DNA of 64,000 nt. Source: Lachnospiraceae bacterium (GTDB lineage Bacteria; Bacillota; Clostridia; Lachnospirales; Lachnospiraceae). A program made the position numbers and the translations under genes. Below, in pieces: positions 27,260 to 38,399 of the stretch. Location of the stretch: assembly GCA_017396555.1 (NCBI GenBank), contig JAFQLS010000044.1:1-64000 (forward strand), given 5' to 3'. The number at the start of each line of letters is the position of its first letter. The stretch's first letter is position 1. Below the pieces are notes generated by a model. It worked only from the letters and a program-made list of their open reading frames with translations. It was not told the DNA's origin and did no database searches.

Positions 27260-28240
27260 TTACAAAAAATTGACAAATTTCTCTCTTTGCTCCATCTGCT
27301 TATGAACCAAAATCAATTTCTCCATATTTTTGCTGTGCGTCCATGCTTTATTAGCATTATAATAATGATTAACAATCTTACGAAACTTCTCAGGATACAT
27401 TATAAGAATCTTTAATAACTTCCTTTCATCCTTTGAAATACTATTTTCCTTTTCATAGCTTTCAAGTAACAGCAGCCCTAAGTCTACATCCCAATTATTT
27501 TTTTCCATAATCTTTCTAAGAAAATAATATACATCAACTATTTTTAGATTCACACCTGCAAAATCAAAATTTACTATAATATCCTTACCGTCTTTTTTAT
27601 TTTTCATCACATTATGATGATTAAATTCACCATGAATAATTTCACCCTTGGTTATAGCCGCCTGATACATACTTTCGTAATTAGACTCTGTTAACAGCTT
27701 CACGGTGTCTTCACATTTTCCATAAAACGAATCAAATTCAGACAACAACTTTATCTCAAAATCAGATTTATGTCTTTTTTTTCTTATAAAATTTCTAACT
27801 CTCTTTAGCTCTATGTTATATCTTTTGTAATTTTCTATAAGACTTTTATCAGGAACAATATCCTTAATGTCAATTTTTCCCGAGGTCATTCTATGAAACT
27901 TTCCAAGAAGTCTTACTGCATTGCACATACTATCTTTATCCGAAAACTGACATTCTAACGCATCGTACCATCTTTTTATTATAAAAGAGTTCTGCATACT
28001 ATCCTTTGTAATATAACTATTTTCATTATTCATAATTATGTAATCTGACAGAATACTTCCTTCATTTTTTAACATTTCATGAATCTGACCTTCAAAATTA
28101 AGTCTTTGTTCTGATTTAGCACACTCTTTCAGTATATATCTTTTATCATTTTCTATCAGAAGAATTCCACCTCTAACTTTTCCGGTAGATGTTATATTCA
28201 AATCATATTCCTGTAAAACATCTAATTCTCTATCTATCAA
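27260..28240 (-). CDS. CotS-like spore coat protein (APH kinase fold)
   Basis: 326 aa starting at TTG 28240. The fold is the aminoglycoside-phosphotransferase/CotS type: a Lys in KRYILKECAK, and the loop IIHGEFNHHNVMKN with IVNFDFAGVNLKIVDVYYFLR in place of the usual HGDLHPGN and IDFD motifs, so activity may be kept or lost. CotS proteins are inner-coat components. The GGGGGG ribosome site lies inside the terminator hairpin of the upstream gene. Confidence 0.8.
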   Translation of the reverse strand: MIDRELDVLQEYDLNITSTGKVRGGILLIENDKRYILKECAKSEQRLNFEGQIHEMLKNEGSILSDYIIMNNENSYITKDSMQNSFIIKRWYDALECQFSDKDSMCNAVRLLGKFHRMTSGKIDIKDIVPDKSLIENYKRYNIELKRVRNFIRKKRHKSDFEIKLLSEFDSFYGKCEDTVKLLTESNYESMYQAAITKGEIIHGEFNHHNVMKNKKDGKDIIVNFDFAGVNLKIVDVYYFLRKIMEKNNWDVDLGLLLLESYEKENSISKDERKLLKILIMYPEKFRKIVNHYYNANKAWTHSKNMEKLILVHKQMEQREKFVNFL

Positions 28241-28242
28241 AA

Positions 28243-28284
28243 AAATCCCCCCTTACCATTCTATGTTTATGAATGATAAGGGGG
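28243..28284 (-). terminator. Hairpin/terminator between cca and cotS-like genes
   Basis: Minus-strand stem CCCCTTATCATTC/GAATGGTAAGGGG (one mismatch) with a 9-base loop and seven T directly after. Its second arm contains the ribosome binding site of the next gene. Confidence 0.75.
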
Positions 28285-28289
28285 AATTA

Positions 28290-29621
28290 TTATAGATATT
28301 TTTTTGCTTCTTCAAGTAATATTTCTTTTTTATTTTTTTCAGGCTCATCAAGTACTATTTCAAGTAATTTTTCCAAAGTTTTTCCAACCATTTCTCCACG
28401 CAAAATTCCCAGTTCAAGCAAATCCTTTCCGCTTATATCTAGATTTCTTATTGTCACGCACTCATTCGCTCTACAAATCTCTTCATAAAGGAGCTCTGCG
28501 TTCTGAAGTATAGGAATATTTTTTTCTATGCTTAACGGACTTTTCCCTTCTATATCTGCCCTTTTAAGCTTCAAAAACATAGGATATATATCCTCTCCAA
28601 CCTTATTCATACTTCTTCTTATAGATTTCTTTCCATCTGTCAATGGATAATCATGATACCTTACAAGTCTTGTAACAATATCAATTGTCTTATTATCCAT
28701 CTTGAGGTTCTTAAGGATTTTTCTTGCTATTTCGCTTCCTATTTCTTCATGTCCGTGAAAATGATCAATCCCTTTTTCATCTGTTGTTCTGGTTGACGGC
28801 TTACCAACATCATGCAATAAAGCTGCCCACCTTAAATACTGATTATCTTCTATGCTTGTAAGCACTTTTATCGTATGCTCACCAACATTATATATATGAT
28901 ATATTGAATTCTGTGGTGTATTCATCATATCATCAAACTCTGGCAATATATATCCGGTTATCCCCGTATTATACATCTCCAATATCATTTGCGGATTTTT
29001 TGAAACCAACAGCTTAATTAGTTCTGTATGAATCCTCTCTTTGCTTATCATTTTAAGATTTTCTGCCAGTTTAACTATGGCATTTCTTGTATTTTCTTCA
29101 ATACCAAAACCAAGCTGTGCCGCAAACCTCACAGCACGCATTATTCTAAGTGCGTCTTCATTAAATCTGTCCTCCGGATTACCTACACACCTTATTACCT
29201 TACGTTGTAAATCTCCGATTCCATCAAATTCATCTACGAGGCCTGTTCTATCATTATAAGCCATCGCGTTAATGGTAAAATCTCTCCGCTTTAAATCCTC
29301 CACGAGATTAGAAGTAAACTCTACATCATTTGGATGTCGTCCGTCTTCATATTCACCATCTATTCTGTAGGTGGTTACCTCATAACCAATATGATTCATC
29401 ATAACCGTAACCGTACCATGCTGTATTCCTGTGTCAATTGTTCTGGTAAATAATTCTTTTACCTGAAATGGAAGTGCATTAGTTGTTATATCCCAATCCT
29501 GAGGTTCTCTACCAAGCATAGCATCTCTTACACAACCGCCAACTGCATATGCTTCAAAACCATTTTTCTCAAGAATATCAATGATTAATTTTACGGATTT
29601 TGGGAGAATAATCCTAAGCAT
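28290..29621 (-). CDS. cca: CCA tRNA nucleotidyltransferase
   Basis: 443 aa. Class II nucleotidyltransferase head AVGGCVRDAMLGREPQDWDITT, then RRDFTINAMAYN, ENRRFNEDALRIMRAVRF-type region with GNPEDRFNEDALR, and a C-terminal HD domain (LLHDVGKP, HGHEEIGS). It adds or repairs the CCA end of tRNA. The HD domain can remove phosphates. AAAGGAG start. Directly downstream of proS. Confidence 0.92.
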   Translation of the reverse strand: MLRIILPKSVKLIIDILEKNGFEAYAVGGCVRDAMLGREPQDWDITTNALPFQVKELFTRTIDTGIQHGTVTVMMNHIGYEVTTYRIDGEYEDGRHPNDVEFTSNLVEDLKRRDFTINAMAYNDRTGLVDEFDGIGDLQRKVIRCVGNPEDRFNEDALRIMRAVRFAAQLGFGIEENTRNAIVKLAENLKMISKERIHTELIKLLVSKNPQMILEMYNTGITGYILPEFDDMMNTPQNSIYHIYNVGEHTIKVLTSIEDNQYLRWAALLHDVGKPSTRTTDEKGIDHFHGHEEIGSEIARKILKNLKMDNKTIDIVTRLVRYHDYPLTDGKKSIRRSMNKVGEDIYPMFLKLKRADIEGKSPLSIEKNIPILQNAELLYEEICRANECVTIRNLDISGKDLLELGILRGEMVGKTLEKLLEIVLDEPEKNKKEILLEEAKKYL

Positions 29622-29655
29622 AAATGCACTCCTTTCATATTTTTAAACCTTAATT

Positions 29656-31086
29656 TTAGTACGCTTTACCCCAATATACCATAGATTTAGCAGGCTTTCC
29701 ACAGCACACACATGTATCTGAAAGCTTTTCCTGATTAAATGGCATACAGCGTGATGTTGCCGTTGTCTCTTCTTTTATCTTATCCTCGCACTCCTGATTT
29801 CCACACCACATAGCTTTGACAAATCCAGGTTTATTTGCAATTGCATCCTTAAATTCTTCATAATTTATAGCTATAGATGTATGAGCATCTCTATGCTCTC
29901 TCGCTCTTTCAAGCATTTCCCTCTGCATATTTTCAAGAAGTTCTGCAACCTTCTCTTCCAAATCATCAAGAGCTATACTAATCTTCTCTCCTGTATCTCT
30001 TCTTACAAGAACTGCCTGATTAGCTTCAATATCCTTAGGACCAATCTCAACTCTGACCGGAATACCTCTCATTTCACATTCAGCAAATTTCCATCCCGGA
30101 CTCTTATCAGAATCATCAACCTTGACTCTGAAATTAGATAGTCTTTCCTTAAGCTCTGCTGCCTTTTCAAGCACGCCTTCCTTCTTCTGCATAATAGGAA
30201 CAATCATAACCTGTGTAGGCGCAACCTTTGGTGGAAGAACAAGACCATTATCATCACCATGAACCATAATAATAGCTCCTATAAGTCTTGTTGTCATTCC
30301 CCACGAAGTCTGATGCACATACTGTAGCTTATTTTCTTTATCTGTATACTGAATATTAAATGCTTTAGCAAATCCATCACCAAAGTTATGGCTTGTACCT
30401 GACTGTAATGCCTTACCATCATGCATAAGTGCTTCAATTGTATATGTAGCCTCAGCTCCTGCAAATTTTTCTTTATCTGTCTTTCTGCCTCTTACAACAG
30501 GCATAGCAAGATATTCTTCACAAAAATCAGCATATACATTTAACATCTGCTGTGTTCTTTCTTCTGCCTCTTCTGCTGTAGCATGGGCTGTATGACCCTC
30601 CTGCCATAAAAATTCTCTCGAACGAAGGAATGGTCTTGTTTCCTTTTCCCATCTAACCACTGAACACCACTGATTATAAACCTTTGGTAAATCTCTATAT
30701 GATTCTACATCATTTGCATAAAAATCACAGAAAAGAGTCTCTGAGGTAGGTCTTACACATAATCTCTCCTGCAATGGATTAAGTCCACCATGAGTTACCC
30801 ATGCAACCTCTGGTGCAAATCCTTCTACATGATCCTTCTCTCTCTCTAAAAGGCTCTCCGGAATAAACATAGGCATATAAACATTCTGCACACCGGTTTC
30901 CTTAAATCTTCTATCAAGTTCACTCTGAATGTTTTCCCATATGGCATAACCTGCGGGCTTAATAATCATACATCCCTTAACACTCGAATAGTCTACAAGT
31001 TCTGACTTAATTACCACATCGGTATACCATTGTGCAAAATCAACATCCATAGATGTTATCGCTTCTACTTTTTTGTCCTTTGCCAT
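29656..31086 (-). CDS. proS: Prolyl-tRNA synthetase (archaeal/eukaryotic-like short form)
   Basis: 476 aa, the length of the short class without an insertion domain. Class II motifs: [26 protein letters not shown] and [22 protein letters not shown]. The C-terminal zinc-like region has [18 protein letters not shown] and ends with a Tyr, as in the family. AAGGAGG start at 31086, overlapping the end of the upstream gene by 22 bp. Confidence 0.95.
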   Translation of the reverse strand: MAKDKKVEAITSMDVDFAQWYTDVVIKSELVDYSSVKGCMIIKPAGYAIWENIQSELDRRFKETGVQNVYMPMFIPESLLEREKDHVEGFAPEVAWVTHGGLNPLQERLCVRPTSETLFCDFYANDVESYRDLPKVYNQWCSVVRWEKETRPFLRSREFLWQEGHTAHATAEEAEERTQQMLNVYADFCEEYLAMPVVRGRKTDKEKFAGAEATYTIEALMHDGKALQSGTSHNFGDGFAKAFNIQYTDKENKLQYVHQTSWGMTTRLIGAIIMVHGDDNGLVLPPKVAPTQVMIVPIMQKKEGVLEKAAELKERLSNFRVKVDDSDKSPGWKFAECEMRGIPVRVEIGPKDIEANQAVLVRRDTGEKISIALDDLEEKVAELLENMQREMLERAREHRDAHTSIAINYEEFKDAIANKPGFVKAMWCGNQECEDKIKEETTATSRCMPFNQEKLSDTCVCCGKPAKSMVYWGKAY

Positions 31087-32027
31087 TGTTTTTCCTCCTT
31101 CATCATAAGCTGCTCTATAATAACATAGCCAACCGGTCCAAGAATCACACCAATTATACCAAACAGAGCATACCCTATATATAAACTTATTATAGACATA
31201 ATAGGTGATAAACCTATATTATGTCCCATAATTCTAGGTTCTAAAACCTCTCTAGCTATATAGCATACTACAAAAACAAAAAAAATAATAGCACCATTTT
31301 GAAAATTTCCCACAAAAAAATAATACACCGACCATGGCAATAGTATAATCCCTGCTCCAATCATGGGAAATGCATCTAAAAATCCTATTATTATGCCTAA
31401 TAACAGTGCATATTTATTTTTTATAATATATAATCCTGTTACACATACAATTGCTGTTACACTCATCACTATAAGTTGTGCTTTGATATATGCCGAAAAT
31501 ACCTGATTAAGCTTTGCAATTATTCTATTTACTTCGTCTGCATAAGGCATTGTCTTTCTATACTCATGTATCTTTTTTCTGTCCTTTGTTAAAAAATATG
31601 CTGATACAAGCATGGTAACAATAAATACTGCTGCATTTACAATTGTCGTCACCGTTTTCATTGTACCATCCATAGCATATGACACCAGCTTCTCTTTATT
31701 ATCCATAACAAAATTTCTACATCTGTTACCCAACTCATTTGGCAACCCCTCAATCAAATCACTTCCCTGTAAATATATCTGATATGTTAAATATCCAAAT
31801 CCTGCCACTACCAGACTTACAAATACAACAATCACAAAAATTATGGAAACGGTTTCATTTATCTTCAATTTCAAATTTAAAAATTTTACAACCGGACTTA
31901 TACAACCTGAAATCAAAAATGCCAGAAGAAATGGCAAAAATAATGGTAACAGATATTTCATAACCAAATAAACTGATCCTGTCACAATTATTAATTTAAT
32001 TAGAAAAGCATATTTTGTATTCTGCAT
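31065..32027 (-). CDS. AI-2E family membrane protein
   Basis: 320 aa from the ATG at 32027 with GGGGAG upstream. Seven or eight membrane helices in the AI-2E/PerM order, with conserved [25 protein letters not shown] and [23 protein letters not shown]. Many Clostridia encode a sporulation-linked YtvI member of this family. The substrate is unknown. It overlaps proS, so the two are translationally coupled. Confidence 0.85.
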   Translation of the reverse strand: MQNTKYAFLIKLIIVTGSVYLVMKYLLPLFLPFLLAFLISGCISPVVKFLNLKLKINETVSIIFVIVVFVSLVVAGFGYLTYQIYLQGSDLIEGLPNELGNRCRNFVMDNKEKLVSYAMDGTMKTVTTIVNAAVFIVTMLVSAYFLTKDRKKIHEYRKTMPYADEVNRIIAKLNQVFSAYIKAQLIVMSVTAIVCVTGLYIIKNKYALLLGIIIGFLDAFPMIGAGIILLPWSVYYFFVGNFQNGAIIFFVFVVCYIAREVLEPRIMGHNIGLSPIMSIISLYIGYALFGIIGVILGPVGYVIIEQLMMKEEKQWQRTKK

Positions 32028-32084
32028 CAATCATTCTCCCCAAAATAATAATATAATTATTATTTACAAAAGAGAATTTTTCTA

Positions 32085-32117
32085 TGCAAAAAGCCTTGGC
32101 TTCACACCAAGGCTCCT
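32085..32117 (-). terminator. Terminator after the MCP gene
   Basis: Minus-strand stem AGCCTTGG/CCAAGGCT with a 7-base loop and a T run. Confidence 0.8.
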
Positions 32118-32136
32118 TGCTTTTATTAAATTAATT

Positions 32137-33450
32137 TTAAAATTGAAATTTCTCAACATTTCTTTCAAGCTTATAAGATACTTCTTTAAGACTTGAAGCC
32201 TGTTCCGAAACATTTTCAACTGTTGCTGTTACCTCTGTAACTGACGCTAATGTCTCCTGAGAGCTTGCTGCGTTCTCTTCTGCAATAGCTGTAAGATTCT
32301 GCACTACATCTATTACCTTAACTCGTGCATCATCTAACTTATCAATACTGTTCGCAAGAAGTTCAACACTTTCAATCGAATTATCAATACCAGCCTTAAC
32401 ATCTGAGAAACCGGAACCTGTCTTCTCTACATTAATACTTTGCGCATCAATAATGTTACGAACCTCTTCCATAGTTGCAACTGCCTCTTCTGAATCACGG
32501 ATTAACAAATCAGTAATCTCCTCAATCTGACTAGCCGACTGATTAGACTGGTCAGCAAGCTTCTGAATCTGTGCAGCTACTACTGCAAAGCCACGACCCT
32601 GCTCGCCGGCTCTTGCTGCTTCTATCGAAGCATTAAGTGAAAGCAAGTTTGTTTCTTTTGCAATGCTTGCAATCATTAAGGTAGCTTCCTTAATTTTAAG
32701 TGCAGATTCATTTGTAGTATGAGTCTGTTCATATATTCTTTCAATTTCTTCTTTAGTCTTACCATTAGTAACATATAACTGCTGTAATGTGTCAATTGCT
32801 TCTTCACCGGCCTTCTGCATAGCATGTGCATTAGTTGAAAGCTTCTCTACCTGTCCTACAGCCTCTTCTACCATCTCACCAATAAGAATAACATTCTCTG
32901 TAGCCTTCTGTGTTTCCTCAGCCTGAGAATTAGCACCTTCTGAAATTTCTCCAACAGCTTTCTCAACCTGACCTATAGCCTCAGTTGTCTGATTAGCACT
33001 TAAGCTAAATCCTTCTGCTGTGTCATTTATAAAGTCAGCTTCATCTTTAATCTGACCTATCATATTAAGAAGTGATTCACGCATCGCAAAAACAGAGCGT
33101 GCTATTTCACCCGTCTCATCGTTACGTTTTGCAAGTTTTTGTTCATTACCAGTTGCTCTAAAATCAAGATTGGAAAGATTGGCTATTCCCTTATTCAACT
33201 TCTTTATAGGAGCCACAATCAATAACGAAACTAATATTCCGAGAACCGCACCACCTATAATTCCTATGATAATTATAGTAGTGATAGTACCATTGACTTC
33301 TCCAAAACGTTCCTTCGGAACATATTTTTCAACAACCGGCATCAATAATGCAATTGTTATCATTACAACCAAAATAACTGTAGTCTGCACTGTTAATACT
33401 AATTTTGTTGCAATAGAAAAAAGCAAACTCTTAATACTTGTCTTTTTCAT
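32137..33450 (-). CDS. Methyl-accepting chemotaxis protein with minimal sensor loop
   Basis: 437 aa, ATG at 33450 with AAAGGG upstream. Two membrane helices (about 14-36 and 55-80) enclose only some 20 extracellular residues, so it has no periplasmic-type ligand domain. HAMP follows (80-135), then the signalling domain with the hairpin tip [33 protein letters not shown]. It probably senses membrane state, temperature or a partner protein. It is not next to other chemotaxis genes. Confidence 0.9.
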   Translation of the reverse strand: MKKTSIKSLLFSIATKLVLTVQTTVILVVMITIALLMPVVEKYVPKERFGEVNGTITTIIIIGIIGGAVLGILVSLLIVAPIKKLNKGIANLSNLDFRATGNEQKLAKRNDETGEIARSVFAMRESLLNMIGQIKDEADFINDTAEGFSLSANQTTEAIGQVEKAVGEISEGANSQAEETQKATENVILIGEMVEEAVGQVEKLSTNAHAMQKAGEEAIDTLQQLYVTNGKTKEEIERIYEQTHTTNESALKIKEATLMIASIAKETNLLSLNASIEAARAGEQGRGFAVVAAQIQKLADQSNQSASQIEEITDLLIRDSEEAVATMEEVRNIIDAQSINVEKTGSGFSDVKAGIDNSIESVELLANSIDKLDDARVKVIDVVQNLTAIAEENAASSQETLASVTEVTATVENVSEQASSLKEVSYKLERNVEKFQF

Positions 33451-33488
33451 TTTTGTCACCCTTTCACTTTATATAGTCTTATATAAAA

Positions 33489-33517
33489 ATTTTACTATAT
33501 TTCGACATTTTTTTCAA
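33489..33517 (-). promoter_or_regulatory. MCP promoter with a Spo0A-box-like spacer
   Basis: Minus strand TTGAAA (33517-33512), 17-base spacer, TAAAAT (33494-33489). The spacer contains TGTCGAA (33507-33501), the core of a Spo0A box, so Spo0A-type repression is possible. Confidence 0.45.
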
Positions 33518-33545
33518 TTACACAGTTATCATTTTCCAATATATT

Positions 33546-34235
33546 TTACACCTTAAATCTATAGCCCATGCCCCAAATTGTTTCTATATATTGTGGCTTT
33601 GAAGACGAGTATTCTATCTTCTCTCTAATCTTCTTTATATGTACTGTTACAGTAGCAATATCTCCAATAGAATCCATATCCCAGATACGTCTAAACAACT
33701 CCTCTTTACTAAACACTTTGTTAGGATTTTCTGCTAAAAATGTAAGCAAATCAAATTCCTTTGCCGTAAGAAATTTTTCTTCTCCATTGACCTCTACACG
33801 TCTTGCAGTTTTATCTATCTTCAATCCTCTTATCTCTACAATATTATTAGTGTTAATACTACTTCCTATAAGTCTTTCATATCTTGCTAAATGAGCCTTC
33901 ACACGTGCAACCATTTCCCCCGGACTAAAAGGCTTGGTTATATAATCATCTGCTCCTAAACCAAGACCATGTATCTTATCTATATCCTCTTTTTTAGCAG
34001 AAATCATAAGTATTGGAACATCCTTAACCTCTCTTATTTTTCTACATATCTCAAATCCATCCACTTCCGGAAGCATAAGATCCAATATATAAAAGTCAAA
34101 TTCTTCGTTTAAAGCTTTCTCTAATCCATTAGCTCCACTGGTTTCAATCTCTACTTCAAATCCGCTAAGTTCCAGATAATCCTTTTCAAGTTCTGCTATG
34201 CTTAATTCATCTTCTATAATTAGTATTCTATTCAT
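33546..34235 (-). CDS. OmpR-family response regulator
   Basis: 229 aa from the ATG at 34235 with GGAGG six bases upstream. Receiver domain (1-118) with acidic pair EDE, phosphoacceptor Asp in FYILDLMLPEVDG and Lys in YITKPF. Winged-helix domain (130-228) with AKEFDLLTFLAENPNKVFSKEELFRRIW. Partner of the sensor kinase 16 bp upstream. Target genes unknown. Confidence 0.92.
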   Translation of the reverse strand: MNRILIIEDELSIAELEKDYLELSGFEVEIETSGANGLEKALNEEFDFYILDLMLPEVDGFEICRKIREVKDVPILMISAKKEDIDKIHGLGLGADDYITKPFSPGEMVARVKAHLARYERLIGSSINTNNIVEIRGLKIDKTARRVEVNGEEKFLTAKEFDLLTFLAENPNKVFSKEELFRRIWDMDSIGDIATVTVHIKKIREKIEYSSSKPQYIETIWGMGYRFKV

Positions 34236-34251
34236 TGACAACCTCCGTACT

Positions 34252-35334
34252 TTAAATATATTTTCTTATTACAATATGCAATGTCGTTCCTTCATTAATT
34301 TTGCTTGTCGCCCATATTCTACCGCTATGTTCCTCAATAATCTTCTTGGCTATTGATAAACCGATGCCACTTCCACCCTGTTTACTATTTCTTGAAGCAT
34401 CTGTTCTGTAAAATCTATCAAATATTAAAGGCAGATCCTTAACAGCAATTCCTTTTCCATTATCTTCCAGCTCTATATGAATAAAATCATTTTCATCATT
34501 TATTTTTAAATTAATTATTCCTTTTTTATTGCCTATATATTTAATTGAATTACTTACAATGTTATCAATTACTCTTTTTAATTGTTCTGCATCAGCAATA
34601 ATTAAAACATCTTCATTAACCAAATTAGTATAATTAAATTCAATTCCTCTTTGCTCTAAATCTATTCTAAGCTCGTCTGCACAATCTCCAAAATATTCTG
34701 CCACATTAATTTTCAAAAAGTTATATGGTATTCTATTATTGTCAATATTTGAATATACTGTGAGTTCTGCAATCAACTTATCCATATCATTTGTTTTATT
34801 ATAAATGGTCTTGATATATCTCTCCATTTTTTCCGGTGTATCTGCAACACCATCCATTATTCCTTCTACATATCCCTTTATAGTTGTGATTGGTGTCTTC
34901 AAATCATGAGAAATATTACTTATAAGAATTTTATTCTCATTATCATGCATAAGCTTTTGTTCTACAAATTCCTTAAGACGCAGTCTCATGTTTTCAAAAT
35001 CTTTGTATATACCTCCAAACTCATCATTCTTATCATATTTTAATTCAAATTCCAGATTCCCATCTGCAATATTTCTAGCTGCCTCACTAAGCTTTCTAAG
35101 CGGACTCATTACACTTTTGTAAATCCATAACACGAGAACAGTTCCCGTTATTACTATAATAATAAGCATTACAACCATATTTTCTCTAAGCATATTTCGT
35201 ATCTGTTCTCCATATTGTTCACTCTTAGTCTTGAGCTGAACTTTACTAACAAAAACTATAAATGCATACATCATAATAATAGGTATTATAGTAATTATTA
35301 CATATGAAATCTTTAGCTTGTTTTTTAGCTTCAT
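34252..35334 (-). CDS. Sensor histidine kinase with HAMP domain
   Basis: 360 aa. Two membrane helices (about 8-30 and 52-72) with a short outer loop, HAMP (73-125), HisKA with SNISHDLKTPITTIKGYVEG, and HATPase_c with the N-box DNIVSNSIKY and the G-boxes DNGKGIAVKDLP and GGSGIGLSIAKKI. The short outer loop is typical of kinases that sense the membrane or a transporter. Pairs with the OmpR-type regulator directly downstream. Confidence 0.92.
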   Translation of the reverse strand: MKLKNKLKISYVIITIIPIIMMYAFIVFVSKVQLKTKSEQYGEQIRNMLRENMVVMLIIIVITGTVLVLWIYKSVMSPLRKLSEAARNIADGNLEFELKYDKNDEFGGIYKDFENMRLRLKEFVEQKLMHDNENKILISNISHDLKTPITTIKGYVEGIMDGVADTPEKMERYIKTIYNKTNDMDKLIAELTVYSNIDNNRIPYNFLKINVAEYFGDCADELRIDLEQRGIEFNYTNLVNEDVLIIADAEQLKRVIDNIVSNSIKYIGNKKGIINLKINDENDFIHIELEDNGKGIAVKDLPLIFDRFYRTDASRNSKQGGSGIGLSIAKKIIEEHSGRIWATSKINEGTTLHIVIRKYI

Positions 35335-35425
35335 ATAGTATCAGACCTTTCAAATAATCTAATATCAATTCTAACATACATTATTTCATATAACCACTAA
35401 ACAATTTATTAACTTATTTCCACAA

Positions 35426-35505
35426 AAATAGAGCTTCGCAAAAGCTATATTAAGACAAATTTGAAAATAAAATTACAAATCTGCCAATTAGCATCTGCGA
35501 AGCTT
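35426..35505 (-). terminator. Long hairpin after metK
   Basis: Minus-strand stem GCTTCGCA/TGCGAAGC with inner CAGATTTG/CAAATTTG and a following CTATTTTTG. Loop region about 55 bases. Confidence 0.5.
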
Positions 35506-35515
35506 AGTAAACAAA

Positions 35516-36703
35516 CTATAAATACTTTTTAAGTTCTTCAACCTTGTCAAGCTTTTCCCATGGAAGGTCAAGGTCATTTCTTCCAAAATGTCCATAAGCT
35601 GCTGTCTGCTTATAGATTGGTCTTCTAAGATCAAGCATCTTAATTATTCCTGCCGGTCTTAAATCAAAATTTTCCCTAACAATTTCAACTAGTTTTTCAT
35701 CTCTTAACTTTCCGGTTCCAAATGTATCAATCATAATTGATGTAGGATGAGCCACACCTATTGCATAAGATAACTGAATTTCACATTTATCTGCTAGTCC
35801 TGCTGCTACAATATTCTTAGCAACATATCTTGCAGCATATGCTGCTGAACGGTCAACCTTTGTACAATCCTTACCAGAAAATGCTCCACCACCATGACGG
35901 GCATATCCACCATAAGTATCAACAATTATCTTTCTACCTGTAAGCCCACTATCACCATTTGGTCCACCAATTACAAATCTTCCTGTTGGGTTAATAAAGA
36001 ACTTTGTATTTTCATCAATGAGTTCCTTTGGAAGAACAGGCTCGAATACATATTTCTTAATATCTTCATGTATCTGCTCCTGTGTTACGCAAGCATCATG
36101 CTGTGTAGATAATACCACCGCATCCAAATGCTTTGGCACACCATTTTCATCATATTCAACAGAAACCTGTGTCTTTCCATCCGGACGAAGGTATGTAAGT
36201 GTTCCATTCTTTCTAACCTCTGTCAGCTTAAGGGCAAGCTTATGAGCAAGTGCTATAGGATATGGCATATACTCTTCTGTTTCATTTGAAGCATAACCAA
36301 ACATCATACCCTGATCTCCTGCTCCAATAGCTTCTATTTCCTCATCAGACATATTATTTTCTTTTGCCTCGAGTGCCTTATTAACACCCATAGCAATATC
36401 TGTTGACTGCTCATCAAGTGCAACCATAACTGCACATGTATTTGCATCAAAGCCTTTTGCGGAGTCATCATATCCTATTTCACGAATAGTGTCTCTTACT
36501 ATCTTCTGTATATTAACATTTGCCTTCGATGTAATTTCTCCCATTACAAGAACCATACCTGTTGTAGTACATGTTTCACATGCTACTCTGCTCATTGGAT
36601 CCTGCTCAAGCATCGCATCTAACACCGCATCAGATATCTGGTCGCAAATTTTATCAGGATGTCCCTCTGTTACTGACTCAGATGTAAATAGTAACTTTTC
36701 CAT
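35516..36703 (-). CDS. metK: S-adenosylmethionine synthetase
   Basis: 395 aa, ATG at 36703 with AAAGGAAG eight bases upstream. Signatures: [29 protein letters not shown] and GGGAFSGKD. It makes SAM from methionine and ATP. Expression is controlled by the SAM-I riboswitch and terminator just upstream, a standard feedback arrangement. Confidence 0.97.
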   Translation of the reverse strand: MEKLLFTSESVTEGHPDKICDQISDAVLDAMLEQDPMSRVACETCTTTGMVLVMGEITSKANVNIQKIVRDTIREIGYDDSAKGFDANTCAVMVALDEQSTDIAMGVNKALEAKENNMSDEEIEAIGAGDQGMMFGYASNETEEYMPYPIALAHKLALKLTEVRKNGTLTYLRPDGKTQVSVEYDENGVPKHLDAVVLSTQHDACVTQEQIHEDIKKYVFEPVLPKELIDENTKFFINPTGRFVIGGPNGDSGLTGRKIIVDTYGGYARHGGGAFSGKDCTKVDRSAAYAARYVAKNIVAAGLADKCEIQLSYAIGVAHPTSIMIDTFGTGKLRDEKLVEIVRENFDLRPAGIIKMLDLRRPIYKQTAAYGHFGRNDLDLPWEKLDKVEELKKYL

Positions 36704-36750
36704 ATTCATCTTCCTTTCTGTACTTTAGAATTTTATAGTTTTATAAATAG

Positions 36751-36776
36751 AAAAAAGTCCACATTTTGCGGACTTG
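36751..36776 (-). terminator. Riboswitch expression-platform terminator of metK
   Basis: Minus-strand stem AAGTCC/GGACTT with loop GCAAAATGT and a run of T, 48 bp before the metK start. Confidence 0.85.
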
Positions 36777-36794
36777 AATTCAAGGTATCAAATC

Positions 36795-36892
36795 CTCTTA
36801 TTGATCGATTACTCGCTCAGGCTGGCACCTTTCCATTCCGGGGGTTGCCGTGGTTTCACAGATCCTTGTATCTCCACCACTCTGAATAAGAG
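36795..36892 (-). ncRNA. SAM-I (S-box) riboswitch aptamer
   Basis: On the minus strand the P1 arms CTCTTATT (36892 inward) and AATAAGAG (to 36795) close an S-box core with the conserved runs GTGGAGATACAAGGATCTGTGAAACC in pieces: AGGATCTGTGAAACC, CGGCAACC and GGTGCCAGCCTGAGCGA. It is followed by a terminator and metK. High SAM should favour the terminator. Confidence 0.95.
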
Positions 36893-36922
36893 AAATATTC
36901 TATATGAACTTTTCTATATGAT

Positions 36923-36951
36923 AAGATACATTATTGTATCCTATATGTCAA
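36923..36951 (-). promoter_or_regulatory. metK promoter
   Basis: Minus strand TTGACA (36951-36946), 17-base spacer, TATCTT (36928-36923), about 30 bp upstream of the riboswitch P1 and directly after the murA stop. Confidence 0.65.
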
Positions 36952-36958
36952 TGGTTAA

Positions 36959-38251
36959 TTAACCCACTTTTAACTTAAATTTCTGAATATCCTTATCTGA
37001 GGAAACCTTATCAATAGTTGCTCCAAGTCCTTGAAGCTTCTTTTCAAAGTTCTCATATCCTCTCTGAATATACACAATATCAGATACAGTTGTAAATCCG
37101 TCTGCTGCAAGTCCCGCAATTACAAGTGCTGCCCCTGCTCTTAAATCAGGTGCATTAACCTGTGCACCGGTGAACATATTAACACCATTGATTATTGCAG
37201 TATTACCTTCTACTTTAATCTCTGCTCCCATTCCAGCAAGCTCATCTACATATTTAAAACGATTTTCAAATATACTTTCTGTTACAACACTTGTTCCATT
37301 TGCAAGTGCAAGTGCAACAACCATCTGTGGCTGCATATCCGTAGGAAAGCCCGGATACGGAAGAGTCTTAACGTGAGTATTGTTCATTTCCTCTACACCA
37401 ACAACTCGAACAGCATCATCATATTCTTCTATACGACATCCAATTTCTAATAACTTCGCTGTAATAGCTTCTAAATGCTTAGGAATAACATTCTTAACTA
37501 AAACATTTCCTCTTGTAGCGGCCGCCGCAAGCATAAATGTTCCAGCTTCTATCTGGTCGGGAATTACTGAATATTCAGTCTTATGGAGTTTCTTAACTCC
37601 TTTAATTCTGATAACATCAGTACCTGCGCCCTTGATATTAGCACCCATACTGTTAAGCATATTAGCAACATCAACAACATGTGGCTCTTTAGCTGCATTT
37701 TCAATAATTGTTCTACCCTCAGCAAGTGTAGCCGCAAGCATAACATTAATTGTTGCACCAACAGATACAACATCCATATAAATGTGATTACCCATAAGGT
37801 TTTCCGCTTTAGTTATAATCTTTCCGTATTCAATATCAACCTCTGTTCCAAGAGCTTTAAATCCCTTGATATGCTGATCAATCGGTCTGCTACCAATATT
37901 ACACCCACCAGGCAACGCTACCTCGGCATGACCAAAACGCCCTAACAGTGCACCAATTAAATAGTACGACGCTCTAATCTTTCTAATATATTCATTATCA
38001 ACAATAACAGAATTAACAGTTCCACCATTAATTCTTACACAGTGTCTGTCAACTCTGTCAACTATCGCTCCTATTTCCTTTATTGCTTCCAATAAAACAT
38101 TAATGTCTCTAACATCCGGAAGATTATCTATAACCACAGTTTCATCTGTCATAACTGCAGCCGCAATAAGAGCAAGTGCTGCATTCTTTGCACCACTTAC
38201 TTCTACTTCGCCATCTAAAGGGGTACCACCCTTAATAATGTATTGCTCCAT
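36959..38251 (-). CDS. murA: UDP-N-acetylglucosamine 1-carboxyvinyltransferase
   Basis: 430 aa. GAKNAALALIAAA at the N-terminus and the catalytic, fosfomycin-sensitive Cys in LPGGCNIGSRP are present. First committed step of peptidoglycan synthesis. The length and sequence suit a MurA2/MurZ-like Firmicute paralogue as well. GAGGTG start site. The 148 bp upstream (38252-38399) hold no gene. Confidence 0.94.
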   Translation of the reverse strand: MEQYIIKGGTPLDGEVEVSGAKNAALALIAAAVMTDETVVIDNLPDVRDINVLLEAIKEIGAIVDRVDRHCVRINGGTVNSVIVDNEYIRKIRASYYLIGALLGRFGHAEVALPGGCNIGSRPIDQHIKGFKALGTEVDIEYGKIITKAENLMGNHIYMDVVSVGATINVMLAATLAEGRTIIENAAKEPHVVDVANMLNSMGANIKGAGTDVIRIKGVKKLHKTEYSVIPDQIEAGTFMLAAAATRGNVLVKNVIPKHLEAITAKLLEIGCRIEEYDDAVRVVGVEEMNNTHVKTLPYPGFPTDMQPQMVVALALANGTSVVTESIFENRFKYVDELAGMGAEIKVEGNTAIINGVNMFTGAQVNAPDLRAGAALVIAGLAADGFTTVSDIVYIQRGYENFEKKLQGLGATIDKVSSDKDIQKFKLKVG

Positions 38252-38399
38252 ATTGCACCTCTATCAAATTATTATATATAAACAACTGTAAATATTCTTT
38301 CTCAAAAATGTAATTTAATACATTCCCATTGATTATATCACGAATCCATAATTTGTAAATGCATTATATTTTACAATTTTATTACGAAATACAAGCAAT

